Shown here piece after piece: positions 48,201-57,823 of a stretch of 64,000 nucleotides of DNA. Made by a program: the position numbers and the translations under genes. The DNA comes from Candolleomyces eurysporus. Taxonomy: Eukaryota > Basidiomycota > Agaricomycetes > Agaricales > Psathyrellaceae. Under the pieces are notes generated by a model, which saw only the letters and a list, made by a program, of their open reading frames with translations, had not been told where the DNA came from and did no database searches. The stretch is taken from positions 1-64,000 of the forward strand of contig JANBPK010001202.1 in NCBI GenBank assembly GCA_027579435.1. Direction: 5' to 3'. Numbering within the stretch: the stretch's first letter is position 1; each line of letters starts with the position of its first letter.

Positions 48201-48396
48201 CCACCAAAGCCCACAAAGTACGACAGATTCTTTATAGTTACCTTTTGAGTTTCTGTGCTTACGCTTTTATGCTTTTACAGTGCAACACGCTGTTCCCTAT
48301 CCGATGATGATGCCTCCCCCTCCTCCTGGCGCTGTTCCTCCACACCCCTACGACGGAAGCCAGCAACAGCCGGTTCCGATGGGAGGCCATGCATGA
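45210..48396 (+). CDS. PBP1: Ataxin-2 / PBP1 stress-granule RNA-binding regulator
   Basis: About twelve exons and 800 aa. The Lsm-like domain reads 'GTTVTLTTKTGIRYEGVVGS' and 'GVTLKDVKDITAPGAPLKDS'. The LsmAD domain follows, 'SWDQFSVNEQLFGVKASFDE' and 'EVYTTKLDRNAPDFKERERE'. A helical block ('FRDFVTNEKQRLTQKRQALV', 'LNKPIPEDLVPILAKDEEKQ') comes next. A PAM2 poly(A)-binding-protein motif, 'RLNVNAPSFRSK', is encoded near 47308-47340. The last 200 residues are Pro/Gly/Met/Tyr-rich, low complexity, with YPPYGYPGQ- and PPPP-type runs, prone to phase separation. Pbp1/ataxin-2 binds mRNA and PABP and controls polyadenylation, stress granules and TORC1. One intron (about 46750-46819) appears to start with GC and contains the single N at 46756. 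Confidence 0.92.
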
Positions 48397-48542
48397 AGGT
48401 AGTGCTTGGCCTACTCTTTGGGTTGCTGTCGTCGTCGTTTTGAGGATCTGTGGGGCGTATCTTTCGTTTCCTTCCTTGTGTCTCTCTTGTTGGTTTGTTG
48501 TGTCGTCGTCGTCGCGTTGTCCTTTTGTGGCAGGAGTAGGTA

Positions 48543-48822
48543 TGGTATGTAGTAGTCGCAGTGTGGCATCGCAGTACGTATACATTCATCCTCCATCCCT
48601 TTCTTTGTCATACGTATCTCTCTTTACGACCGATTTTCACCCTTCATTCTTCTTCTTACCCATCCGTCCTACCTATCTCTCACTCGCGTCTTGGGTTGTT
48701 GTTATTTTTACCTCGATTTCTTCTGTTGTCGTCGTTCCACTACTAGTCTTAGCTGCCACTATCCATACCTACCCACTCCTGTCCTCCTCTCTCCCGAGCT
48801 TACCTACCACCCCTGCCTGCCG
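48543..48822. repeat. Ataxin-2 3' flank, source copy of a dispersed duplication
   Basis: These 280 bases, just after the ataxin-2 stop, recur at 53761-54025 with scattered changes (shared words include AGTAGTCGCAGT, CGCAGTACGTATACATTC, TACGACCGATTTTCA and CTTGGGTTGT). The copy at 53.8 kb lies upstream of the second NACHT gene, so the duplicated block covered the ataxin-2 3' end and the NACHT gene beyond it. Confidence 0.85.
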
Positions 48823-49299
48823 CTCCGCCACCCACTCGCCACTGTGGAGTTTCCTCCCTATCTCCAAGCCCGTTCTCGTTGTACCTGCGTAGTTTTACCT
48901 CCCTCTTCCTCACACCTTCACCCACCTGCCCGCCGTATCACTCGTTTTGTCGTCGTCGTCATTCGTCATGTCACTCACTACGACCTGCGAGGTTTTTTTT
49001 CAATGAACACGACNTTTTTGCAGCCCATTTTTGACTTTGTTGATTGTTCGTGGGTGTTACACTTTGGCTTTTGGTGTTGCGCACTGCGCGTTCGAGTCCT
49101 CCCATTGCTCTAGCTACATGACATGCATGGGATGCTTACTAACGTATGGAGCGCGCAGTCTCGCTGCTAAACTGCTACTATCTTCCGACCTCCCACTGTG
49201 TTGTACCTAGTAGTTTTTGAGAATCATTAGATGTGTATTTGTACTATAGATAGCTAGCTGGACGCCCGATGAGGGTGGCCACCGCCCAATTAGTGCACA
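48823..49299. other. Spacer before the NACHT cluster
   Basis: No gene seen. One isolated N at 49014 in front of a T-run. This part is missing from the second duplicated block. Confidence 0.4.
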
Positions 49300-49500
49300 C
49301 CGTCCCTTCGTCTATCGAAGAGTGGTTCATCGAACCGAACAAGCTTGTTTCGTTGCTCGGGATCAGTGGCGAGAAAATCATCTCGAAAGGTGCACTGGAA
49401 ACAAAATAGTGGGCCTGTGAGGATGCGACTGCTCACGAGAGTGCAAACGGCTGAACCATATTGTCAATATGCGCTCAAAAATCCGCTGAATGATTGAGGA
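49300..49500. pseudogene. Mosaic NACHT 3'-end remnants
   Basis: Plus strand near 49315-49340 contains CGAAGAGTGGTTCATC, identical to the NACHT genes where they encode EEWFI. From about 49425 to 49480 the text matches the decayed terminal exon seen at 54080-54150 (shared CTGCTCACGAGAGTGCAAA and TGCGCTCAAAAATCCGCTGA). Between them, 49380-49420 matches 54043-54079 in reverse complement. No open reading frame survives. Confidence 0.7.
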
Positions 49501-49701
49501 TTGTATCTCGATAATGTGGAATGCTCCTCCGGATCAATACTGTGGGCTCTTGACCAAGAGAGCGTGCTTTCTACATTGAACGGGCATCGTCGCGTGCTAG
49601 TGTGGAAAGTTATGACATCCAAGTCGCATCGCCACGACCCCGTCTTTCGATTCACCACCACCACCACCACTGGCCTTACAGCAACCTCTTTTGGTGAACC
49701 C

Positions 49702-51717
49702 ATGGCCTTCACAAACGCCAGTCATTTTACAACGGGCGACACCCAGATTAATGCCATTCAAACAAATATCCACCAGTCATTAGCTATAGTTGGTGGTAGA
49801 GGTAAGCTGGTGGTATTGGTGGTCGGGCGCTTGTTTCTCTGCTGACTCGGACCCACCTGGCGAATGGGAAGTAGATCCATTGCATCTACTGCTGGAGCAC
49901 AGCGCGATCGACGCAATGGCCGATTCCCCCTCCGCGTCCTACACGCCCACTTGCCACCCTGGAACCAGAGAAGTGGTCTCTACAGATATCATGACTTGGG
50001 CTCGAGACCCCAAGGCTACCCCTATCCTTTGGCTGTCGGGACCTGCTGGAGCAGGAAAGTCATGCATTCAGCGCAAAATCGTGCAGCTCTGCACCGACGA
50101 GGGCCTATATGTCGCTTGTTTCTTCTTCTCCGTCAAAGAATCGGAAACAAGTAGCGAGACTCGATTCATCGCCACTCTTGCTGCACAGCTGGCAGAGAAC
50201 ATACCCGGCCTCAAATGGTACATCGAGAGGGCCATCAAGAGGGACCACAGAATTTTCACAAAGTCTTTGGACTTACAAGCGGAAGGTCTTATCATCAGGC
50301 CTCTTCAAGCACTCGAAGATTCGATGTCAAACCGCCTGGAACGGTTGTGGAGGAAGACTCTTACGACTTTCGCTTCTCAAGGCGATCCGAAGACGAGGGT
50401 CGGTGTCATTGTCATCGACGGGCTTGACGAATGCGCCGATGAGAAGGAGCAGGCTCACATACTCCATCTCGTCAATGTACTCGCAAATCACTCGGTGTTT
50501 CCCTTCCGATTCGTGATCGCAAGTCGTCCAGAGTATGCAATCCGCACTGCATTCTCTTCACCCTCTTTGTCCGCCCATACCCGCGTCCTCCGACTCGAAC
50601 GGTATGAGGCCGATGGAGACATTCGACGATTCATGAAGGCCGAGTTCTGTCGGCTTAGGTCCAACCATCCCGCTTCTAAAGCTATCCCGGTTGACTGGCC
50701 ATCCGCCAAAGATGAAACCGCGCTAGTCATCAAATCATCCGGACAATTCGTATTTATTTCGACAGTGATGAAGCATCTATCGAACCCTCGTCGGAATCCG
50801 GTGTTGGAGCTTCAGCATATTCTCGATTATCGACCATCTGAAAGCAACACCAATCCTTTCGCTGAACTCGATGCGCTCTATAACAGGATTTTATGCCAGC
50901 CCGGTATTGATATCCGATTGCTGAAATCCATTCTACACGCAATCATTCGCTCCATAGTTCCTTTCAAATCAACAGAGGAGATCGACGCTATCCTTGATTT
51001 AGCGCCAGGTACAGCCTCTTCCACCTTATTTGAAATGTATTCGGTGGTCGATGTTGAGCCTGCACCACATAATGGTATACGTCCGCACCACAAAAGTTTC
51101 GAAGACTTCCTCGACTCATATTCAAGAGCAGGAGACCTGCATCAATCAAGTGATATAACACATATGCAGTTAACCCTAGGGCATTATCAGAGCTGCTGGC
51201 CACAAGACTTCCTCACCGGACGTCCTGATGCTTTTCAGGGACGGTTTTTCCTCTATCTCGCCATGTCCCACTCGTGCTGCGTTCGGGAATGGTCGCTCTT
51301 CGATACCGAATCTATAAGACATGCCATCCCATCGCTCACCGAAGAGTGGTTCATCCAACTATTTCTCAGCATCGGTAAACCGCCCTCGACATCCGATATC
51401 CCGTTCCACAAGGCCTTGCGATTGTTTTTCGTCAAATATCATTCCTTTCATGTAAGTCCTTCACCTTCAAACGCGAATATCCTCAGACACTCATGATCCT
51501 GTTCCAGTGCACCTCCAGAGATAGCTGCTTCCGACAGTGTAAGCGGTTGAGATTCATCCATAAGACTATCCGAGTCACAGGAGAGGAATCTGAAGTCGTC
51601 GACGAGGAGTTTTGGCTCGGCGTATCCCTTGAAAGCGACCAGACGATCAAAAGGAAAATGGTCGAGGACTGGCTCAATGAGGCAGACTCAATTGGTGACT
51701 ATTCTCCTCCAGCCTGA
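49702..51717 (+). CDS. NACHT-domain NTPase (fungal NLR-like), copy 1
   Basis: Three exons: 49702-49801, 49872-51451 and 51508-51717, together exactly 630 codons (629 aa). The short first exon gives 'MAFTNASHFTTGDTQINAIQ', the Asn/Thr-rich start common in Agaricomycete NACHT proteins. A 'CHPGTREVVSTDIMTW' linker leads to Walker A 'GPAGAGKS' (about residues 90-97); Walker B 'VIVIDGLDEC' lies at about 212-221, then 'FRFVIASRPEYAIRTAF' (sensor-type Arg). About 330 C-terminal residues follow, with 'HHKSFEDFLDSYSRAGDLHQ' and 'LTEEWFIQ', and no WD40, ankyrin or TPR repeats. NACHT proteins are STAND ATPases that oligomerise on ligand sensing; in fungi several control heterokaryon incompatibility. The intact frame and conserved motifs imply it is functional. 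Confidence 0.88.
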
Positions 51718-53760
51718 GGCACGCGACGCATTATCACTTATTCTTGAACTCACTGTACATTTCGCGGGTTGGTAAATGTGATACGTTGTCACTGGTGTCA
51801 TTGGACCTGAGTAGACATGGAAAATCGATCATGATACCGACCAGCAACGCCCATGCTTATCTGCAATGGGGCAACTTCAATTTCGTAGTTGATGTTCTAG
51901 GTCCCAGACATGATTCACAAGGCTTGCCACGTTTATAGCCCTCGAAGCAGGCTTCGCCGCAAAGCTCACCACTTGACCTTTTCAACAAGGGACGTGTATT
52001 ATATTGGTATTCGTACTCAGTCCTTTCGCTTGAAGTTATAATCAATTATGCACGCTGGCTGAAAAACAAAGTGCTCCTGATCCTGATAAGAATGCTCCGC
52101 GGCATCAATGATCTCCTAAATTCTAAATTTGAGGCCCAGCTTGAGAGGAAACCCGACCAAAGTTATGTATTTTGTATGGTTGCTTGTACAGGGCTGAGTA
52201 TATTGGAGGTCAAAACGTGGGGAGAGATGATGGCCTTGGGGAAATTAGCCAAGGTCAGTTGGGGTACCCTAAAGACCCACGAGTAGTTCCGAGGACTCTA
52301 TCGTCGGGTACTTGTATGGTGCAGGTACCCAGTGCCAAGAATACGAGCTTATAAGACCCAGTGACTTATATACAAGATATTTGGGCCGCCGCGTCGGCCT
52401 GGCTCGCTTCGCGAGCCTTGATCCTAGTTCTTCCACGCAGTTCTGAATCCGAATTGTTTAGATAGTGGTGATTTTGAGGTGAGGGAAAGACGAAAGAAAC
52501 CCTCCGGGCTTCTTTCGTCTTTCCGCCAACGCTTTCTCCGCCGGAGCGTCTGCCGCCTCGTCGATTTGTCGTGCAGCGTTCCCCACTGCATACTGTTCTC
52601 TTTGGTTCGCTAAGCACTGCTGGCAATTCAGCCGAGCCACGCCATTCTCGTCACGACAAGCCTCTAGTGGCACTTCATGTCTCCCAATAGCGTACCACTG
52701 AAGCCCTGACAATGCGACGACCTGGAATGTGTGAGATCTATGCGCTATTTAGAGGATACACTTACCTCTTTCAGCTGCTCTTTGCTTTCTCGCTGTTGTC
52801 TTTGCCATACTGGGATCTTTACACTGCTTGCATGATTTGAATAGGCTTGCATTTATGTTCTCTCGAGCTGGAACACGGGCTGTCTTCTGGAAATGGACGA
52901 CTTTCTTGATTTTACTCAGGCCTGCAGGCGGAACACTTCCCGCGAGCCCGACAGCGTGCACAACGCGACTTCTGAGTCGGATCGCTATTGAGAGTGCCTC
53001 TTAGCGTTATAGAGTGGCAAAGAGAACATTCCACTAGGAGGGGGCCTTATACAGAGTCGTTGAGCCGGTTCAGCGGTCGGGATCGAGTTCCTTTGGGATA
53101 CTGTCAATATGCAATCTGCATCAAGAAAATTCACACTGGCAGCATACGTCCGATCTCCGAGAGCAGGTCGGCTGCTCACCGACTGTCTAGGACCACCGCC
53201 TCTCGGAATCTGGGGCATGGTGCAACGGGGAGACGTGCAAGGGCAGGCAGGACGCGACCGACGCGACGCGTCGCGTTGCTGACTGCCTCATCGCACAATT
53301 CCTGTACTATGGACATTTTTTTCGCCCTTTCTTTTTGGATATTCATGTGCAATAGTGCTCCCTGAGTCTATGTACCGCGTTTTAAATGAATCCGTATTGA
53401 TTACATTGAGCTATGGCGTCAATATGTTACCAGAACGCAGGGGGGGGTATTACGATTTGTCCTTGTTTGGCTCCGCCAAAAGTTTGCCCCCAACCCCCTT
53501 ACATAGATTGCTCGCTTCGCTCGCAATCATGTGACCATGACTGTAGCTTTGTGTTCAAACCTCGCTATGTGAAAGTCTTTTCATTGCATTTCAAACACTC
53601 AAGGTTCAGTTTGGGCATAATGAATTTTTTATATTTATGATTTTAGGGTAAAAAATTACAAGAGCGCTTCTCAAGGGCGATGAACCCCCTTGAGTCCTCG
53701 GAATATGCCGCGCAACGCGACGGCCCATAACATGCAAGTGAATGAGGTGGGACACCGTCC
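51718..53760. other. Spacer between NACHT copies with cryptic Cys-rich reading
   Basis: About 2 kb with no gene I can support. On the minus strand between about 53010 and 52460 there is an interrupted Cys-rich reading with CxxC pairs (ECSLCH, RCARCRARGKCSAC, CKQCKD, NCQQC), spread over different frames with stops and one plausible intron; it could be a zinc-binding gene remnant. Perfect short hairpins such as GGCTCGCTTCGCGAGCC (about 52400) and GATTGC...GCAATC (about 53507-53530) and a G-run at 53440 suggest repeat-derived DNA. No transposase was recognised. Confidence 0.4.
52400..52416. repeat. Short perfect inverted repeat
   Basis: GGCTCGC-TTC-GCGAGCC, a 7-bp perfect stem with a 3-base loop, inside the spacer between NACHT copies. 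It may be a hairpin of a small repeat family; alone it is not diagnostic. Confidence 0.5.
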
Positions 53761-54025
53761 TGGTATGTAGTAGTCGCAGTGCGGCATCGCAGTACGTATA
53801 CATTCACCCTATATCCTTTTCTTTGCCATACGTATCCCTCTTTACGACCGATTTTCATTCTTTTTCTTACCCATCCGTCCTATCTATCCCTCACTTGCGT
53901 CTTGGGTTGTCGTTATTTTTGGCTCGGTTTCTTCTGTCGTCGTCGTTCCACTAGCCTTAGCTGCCACTATCCCTACCTACCCTGTCTTCCTCTTTCCCGA
54001 GCTTACCTACCACCCCTGCCTGCCG
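53761..54025. repeat. Duplicated ataxin-2 3' flank (second copy)
   Basis: A diverged copy of 48543-48822, offset by about 5.2 kb. It joins abruptly at about 54025 to NACHT-derived sequence, which marks one rearrangement breakpoint. Confidence 0.85.
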
Positions 54026-54042
54026 GGAGAATTGCATCTTTG

Positions 54043-54200
54043 CAGGCCCACTATTTGTTTCCAGTGCACCTCTCGAGATGACTGCTCACGAGAGTGCAAA
54101 TGGCTGAACCGTATTGTCAACATGCGCTCAAAAATCCGCTGAATGACCAAACAATGGAAGGGGAAATGATTGAGGATTATATCTCGATAATGCAGAGAAC
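54043..54200 (+). pseudogene. Decayed NACHT terminal exon
   Basis: After a TTTCCAG acceptor the text reads 'CTSRDDCSRECKWLNRIVNM', aligning with 'CTSRDSCFRQCKRLRFIHKT' of NACHT copy 1, then meets a stop and loses frame. It is not attached to a NACHT body, so it marks an earlier copy lost by deletion. Confidence 0.7.
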
Positions 54201-54500
54201 GAGTCCTCTCCACTGGAATGCCCCTCCGGATTCGTCGCCAATACTGTGCACTCTTGACCAAGACTCTCGACGAGGGAGCGTGCTTTCTACATTGATGTCC
54301 AAGTAGTAATCATTAAAAACCCAATGGACCTAACTTACGGCCATCGTCGCCGATGCTGTAACACTCCCCACCTTAGACCTTTATGATAAAGACTTGATGC
54401 GCGTGCTAGTTATGACATCCAAGTCGCATCGCCACAACCTGCTTTCCTTGTTCTATTCACCACCACCACTGGCCTCACAGCAACCTCCTTTGGTGAAGCC

Positions 54501-56572
54501 ATGGCCTTTGCGAACGCCAGTCATTTTACGACGGGCGACACACAGATCAATGCCATTGCGAATCAAACAAATATCCACCAGTCATTCGCTATAGGTGGCG
54601 ATAGAGGTAAGCTGGTGGTATTGGGGATCGGGCGCTTGTTTTCCTGCTGACTCGGACCCATCTGGTGAATTGTATAGTAGATCCATTGCGTTTGCTGCTG
54701 GACCACAGCGCAATCGACGCAATGGCCGATTCCCCCTCCGCGTCCTACGCGCCCACTTGCCACCCTGGAACCAGAGAAGTGGTCACTACAGATATCATGA
54801 CGTGGGCCCGAGATCCCAAGGCTACCCCTATCCTCTGGTTGTCAGGACCTGCTGGAGCAGGAAAGTCATGCATTCAGCGCAAAATCGTGCAGCTCTGCAC
54901 CGACGAGGGCCTATATGTCGCTTGTTTCTTCTTCTCCGTCAAAGAATCGGAAACGAGTAGCGAGGCCCGATTCATCGCCACTCTTGCTGCACAGCTGGCA
55001 GAGAACATACCCGGCCTCAAATGGTACGTCGAGAGGGCCATCGAGATGGACCACAGGATTTTCTCAAAGTCTTTGGACTTGCAAGCGGAAGGTCTTATCA
55101 TCAAGCCTCTTCAAGCACTTGAAGATTCGATGTCAAACCGCCTGGAACGGTTGTGGAGGAAGACTCTTACGACTTTCGCTTCTCAAGGCGATCCGAAGAC
55201 GAGGGTTGGTGTCATTGTCGTTGACGGGCTTGACGAATGTGCCGGTGAGAAGGAGCAGGCTCACATTCTCCATCTCGTCAATGTACTCGCAAATCACTCG
55301 GTGTTTCCCTTCCGATTCGTGATCGCAAGTCGTCCAGAGTATGCAATCCGCACTGCATTCTCTTCACCCCCTTTGTTCGCCCATACCCGCGTCCTCCGAC
55401 TCGAAACGTATGAGGCCGATGGAGACATTCGAAGANTTTATGAAGGCCGAGTTCTGTCGGCTTAGGTCCGACCATCCCGCTTCTAAAGCCATCCCGGTTG
55501 ACTGGCCATCCGCCAAAGACGAAACCGCGCTAGTCATCAAATCATCCGGACAATTCGTATTTATTTCGACAGTGATGAAGCATCTATCGAACCCTCGTCG
55601 GAATCCGGTGTTGGAGCTTCAGCATATTCTCAATTATCGACCATCTGGGAGCAACACCAACCCGTTCGCTGAGCTCGATGCGCTCTATAACAGGATTTTA
55701 CGCCAGCCCAGTGTTAATATCCGATTGCTGAAATCCATTCTGCACGCAATCATTCTCTCCATAGTTCCTTTCAAATTAACAGAAGATATCGACGCGGTCC
55801 TTGATTTAGCGCCAGGTACAGCCTCTTCCACCTTATTCGATGTGTATTCGGTGGTCAATGTTGAGCCTCCGCCACGCTGTCCTATATGTTCGCACCACAA
55901 AAGCTTCGAAGACTTCCTCAAATCATATTCAAGAGCAGGAGACCTGTATCAATCAAGCGATATAACACATATGCAGTTGACCCTAGGGTATTATCAGAAC
56001 CGCCGGCCACGAGACCCCACCAATCCTGATGGTTTTCACGGATGGCTTTTCTTCTATCTCACCATGGACCACTTATCTCGCGTCCGGGAATGGTCGCTCT
56101 TCGATACCGAATCTATAACACATGCTATCTCATTGCTCACCGAAGAGTGGTTCATCCAACTATTGCTCCGCATCGGTAAACCGCCCTCGACATGCGCTAT
56201 CCCGTTCTACGGGACCTTGGCTAGGTTTTCACTGAAATATCACTCCCTTCATGTAAGTCCTTCACCTTCAAACGGTAGTATTCTCAGACACTCATGATCC
56301 TGTTCCAGTGCGCCTCCAGAGATGGCTGCTTCCAACAGTGTAAGCGGTTGAGATTCATTCATAAGGCTATCCGAGCCACAGTGGGGGAACCCGCCAACAA
56401 GGACTTTTGGTTCAGCGTATCCCTTGAAACCGACCAGACAATCAAAAGGAAAATGTTCGAGGACTGGCTCGATGAGGCAGACTCAATCGGCGATTATATC
56501 CCCATGCGCATTATCACGTCTCGCCGTACATCTCGGGCTAGTAAATGTGAATCGTTGTTACTGGTGTCATAG
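54501..56572 (+). CDS. NACHT-domain NTPase (fungal NLR-like), copy 2
   Basis: Three exons: 54501-54606, 54678-56252 and 56309-56572. Exon 2 contains a single N (55436) that breaks the frame; without it exons 1 and 2 sum to 1680 nt, exactly as in copy 1, and copy 1 reads IRRFMK across that site. The protein is then 647 aa. It starts 'MAFANASHFTTGDTQINAIA', has the same Walker A (GPAGAGKS) and Walker B (VIVVDGLDEC) and the same C-terminal elements (HHKSFEDFLKSYSRAG, LTEEWFIQ). The last exon reads past the copy 1 stop and adds about 18 residues. Differences from copy 1 cluster in the C-terminal region (for instance NRRPRDPTNPDGF against SCWPQDFLTGRPDAF), where ligand sensing would be expected. 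Confidence 0.85.
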
Positions 56573-56651
56573 AACCTGTAGATACAGAATATCAATCGCG
56601 ATACGTTGTTGACCGGGCCAGCAACTGTGGCTTATGCTTAACTACAATGAG

Positions 56652-57417
56652 GTACAGCTTCTTCCACCTTATTCGATATGCCAGTGTATTCGGTGGTCGA
56701 TGTTGAGCCTCCACCACGCACTTTTATTCGTCCGCACCACAAAAGTTTCCAAGACTTCCTCAAATCATATTCAAGAGCAGGAGACCTGTATCAATCAAGT
56801 GATACAGCACATATGCAATTAGCCCTAGTGCATTATCAGAAACGCTGGCCACGAGAGCTAGCCGGACATCCTGATGCCTTTCAGGGATGGTTCTTCCTCC
56901 ATCTCACCATGTACCACTCGTGCTGCGTTCTGGAACGGTTGCTCTTCGATACCGAATCTATAAGACGTGCCATCCCGCTGCTCACCGAAGAGTGGTTCAT
57001 CCAACTATTGCTCCGCATCGGTAAACCGCCCTCGAGATCCGATACTGTGCCACGGTTCCGCGATTTCTTGCATATGTTTTCACTCAGATATCCATTTTTT
57101 CTTGTAAGTCCTTCACCTTCAAACGGTAATATCCTCAGACACTCATGACCCCGTTCCAGTGCGCCTCCAGAGATATCTGCTTCCGACAGTGTAAGCGGTT
57201 GAGATTTATCGATAAGACTATCCGATTTACAGGGGAGGGATCCGTCGACAAGGAGTTTTGGTTCGGCGTATCCCTTGAAACCGACCAGACAATCAAAAGG
57301 AAACTGGTCGAGGACTGGATCGACGAGGCAGACTCAATCGGTGATTTTTCCCCTCCAGCCCGAGCCATGCGACGCATTATCACGCATTCTCGAACTCGCT
57401 GTACAATCGGGCCCTAG
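56652..57417 (+). pseudogene. 5'-truncated third NACHT copy
   Basis: It begins abruptly at the equivalent of 'GTASSTLF' late in exon 2 and continues 'YSVVDVEPPPRTFIRPHHKS', 'FQDFLKSYSRAGDLYQSSDT', 'LLTEEWFIQLLLRIGKPPS', the intron, and 'CASRDICFRQCKRLRFIDKT' to a stop at 57417. The N-terminal element and the whole NTPase domain are absent. The remaining frame is open over about 250 residues apart from a short insertion near its start (DMPVYSVV), so it may be young or could still be expressed as a C-terminal fragment. Confidence 0.8.
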
Positions 57418-57823
57418 TAAATGTGATTTGTTGTCACTGATGTCATCTCGTCAATCGGTAGGAGGCTAGGTCAGGCCAGGGCCCTCAAGCCACAAGTGGA
57501 ATAATTTGAGACTGGGTACTTATGGCAAAAGGTGTATAATGGGACGCAATGAGTGACAATGCCTTTAGTATACAGATGAGAAGGAGATATACTAAACGAA
57601 GAAGTAGAATAAAGCAAAAAAAAAGGCTGGTATAGTATGAATGGTACGAATGGAAGGAGGTCTCTTGGAATATCTCCGGCCTCTAATGGACATTTAGTCA
57701 AAAAAGATCCTTAGCCGCTGGCCGAATGGAAGGAAAGGGAAAGAAAGAAAAAAAAAGCGATCATACATGGTTGTACGTCCAAATGCGCCTTCGAGTCTGA
57801 ATCCGAAGGTGTGTATGTGTATA
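57418..57823. other. Convergent spacer
   Basis: About 400 bp between the third NACHT fragment and the BUB1-like stop, AT-rich with A-runs. No gene seen. Confidence 0.5.

Noticed and set aside
48300..48900. Open frames in the ataxin-2 3' flank
   Set aside because: They overlap the end of ataxin-2 and a duplicated non-coding flank; no conservation of frame between the two copies.
55436..55436. Apparent frameshift splitting NACHT copy 2
   Set aside because: Leaving out the single N gives exactly the same exon length as copy 1, so a consensus artefact is more likely than a mutation.
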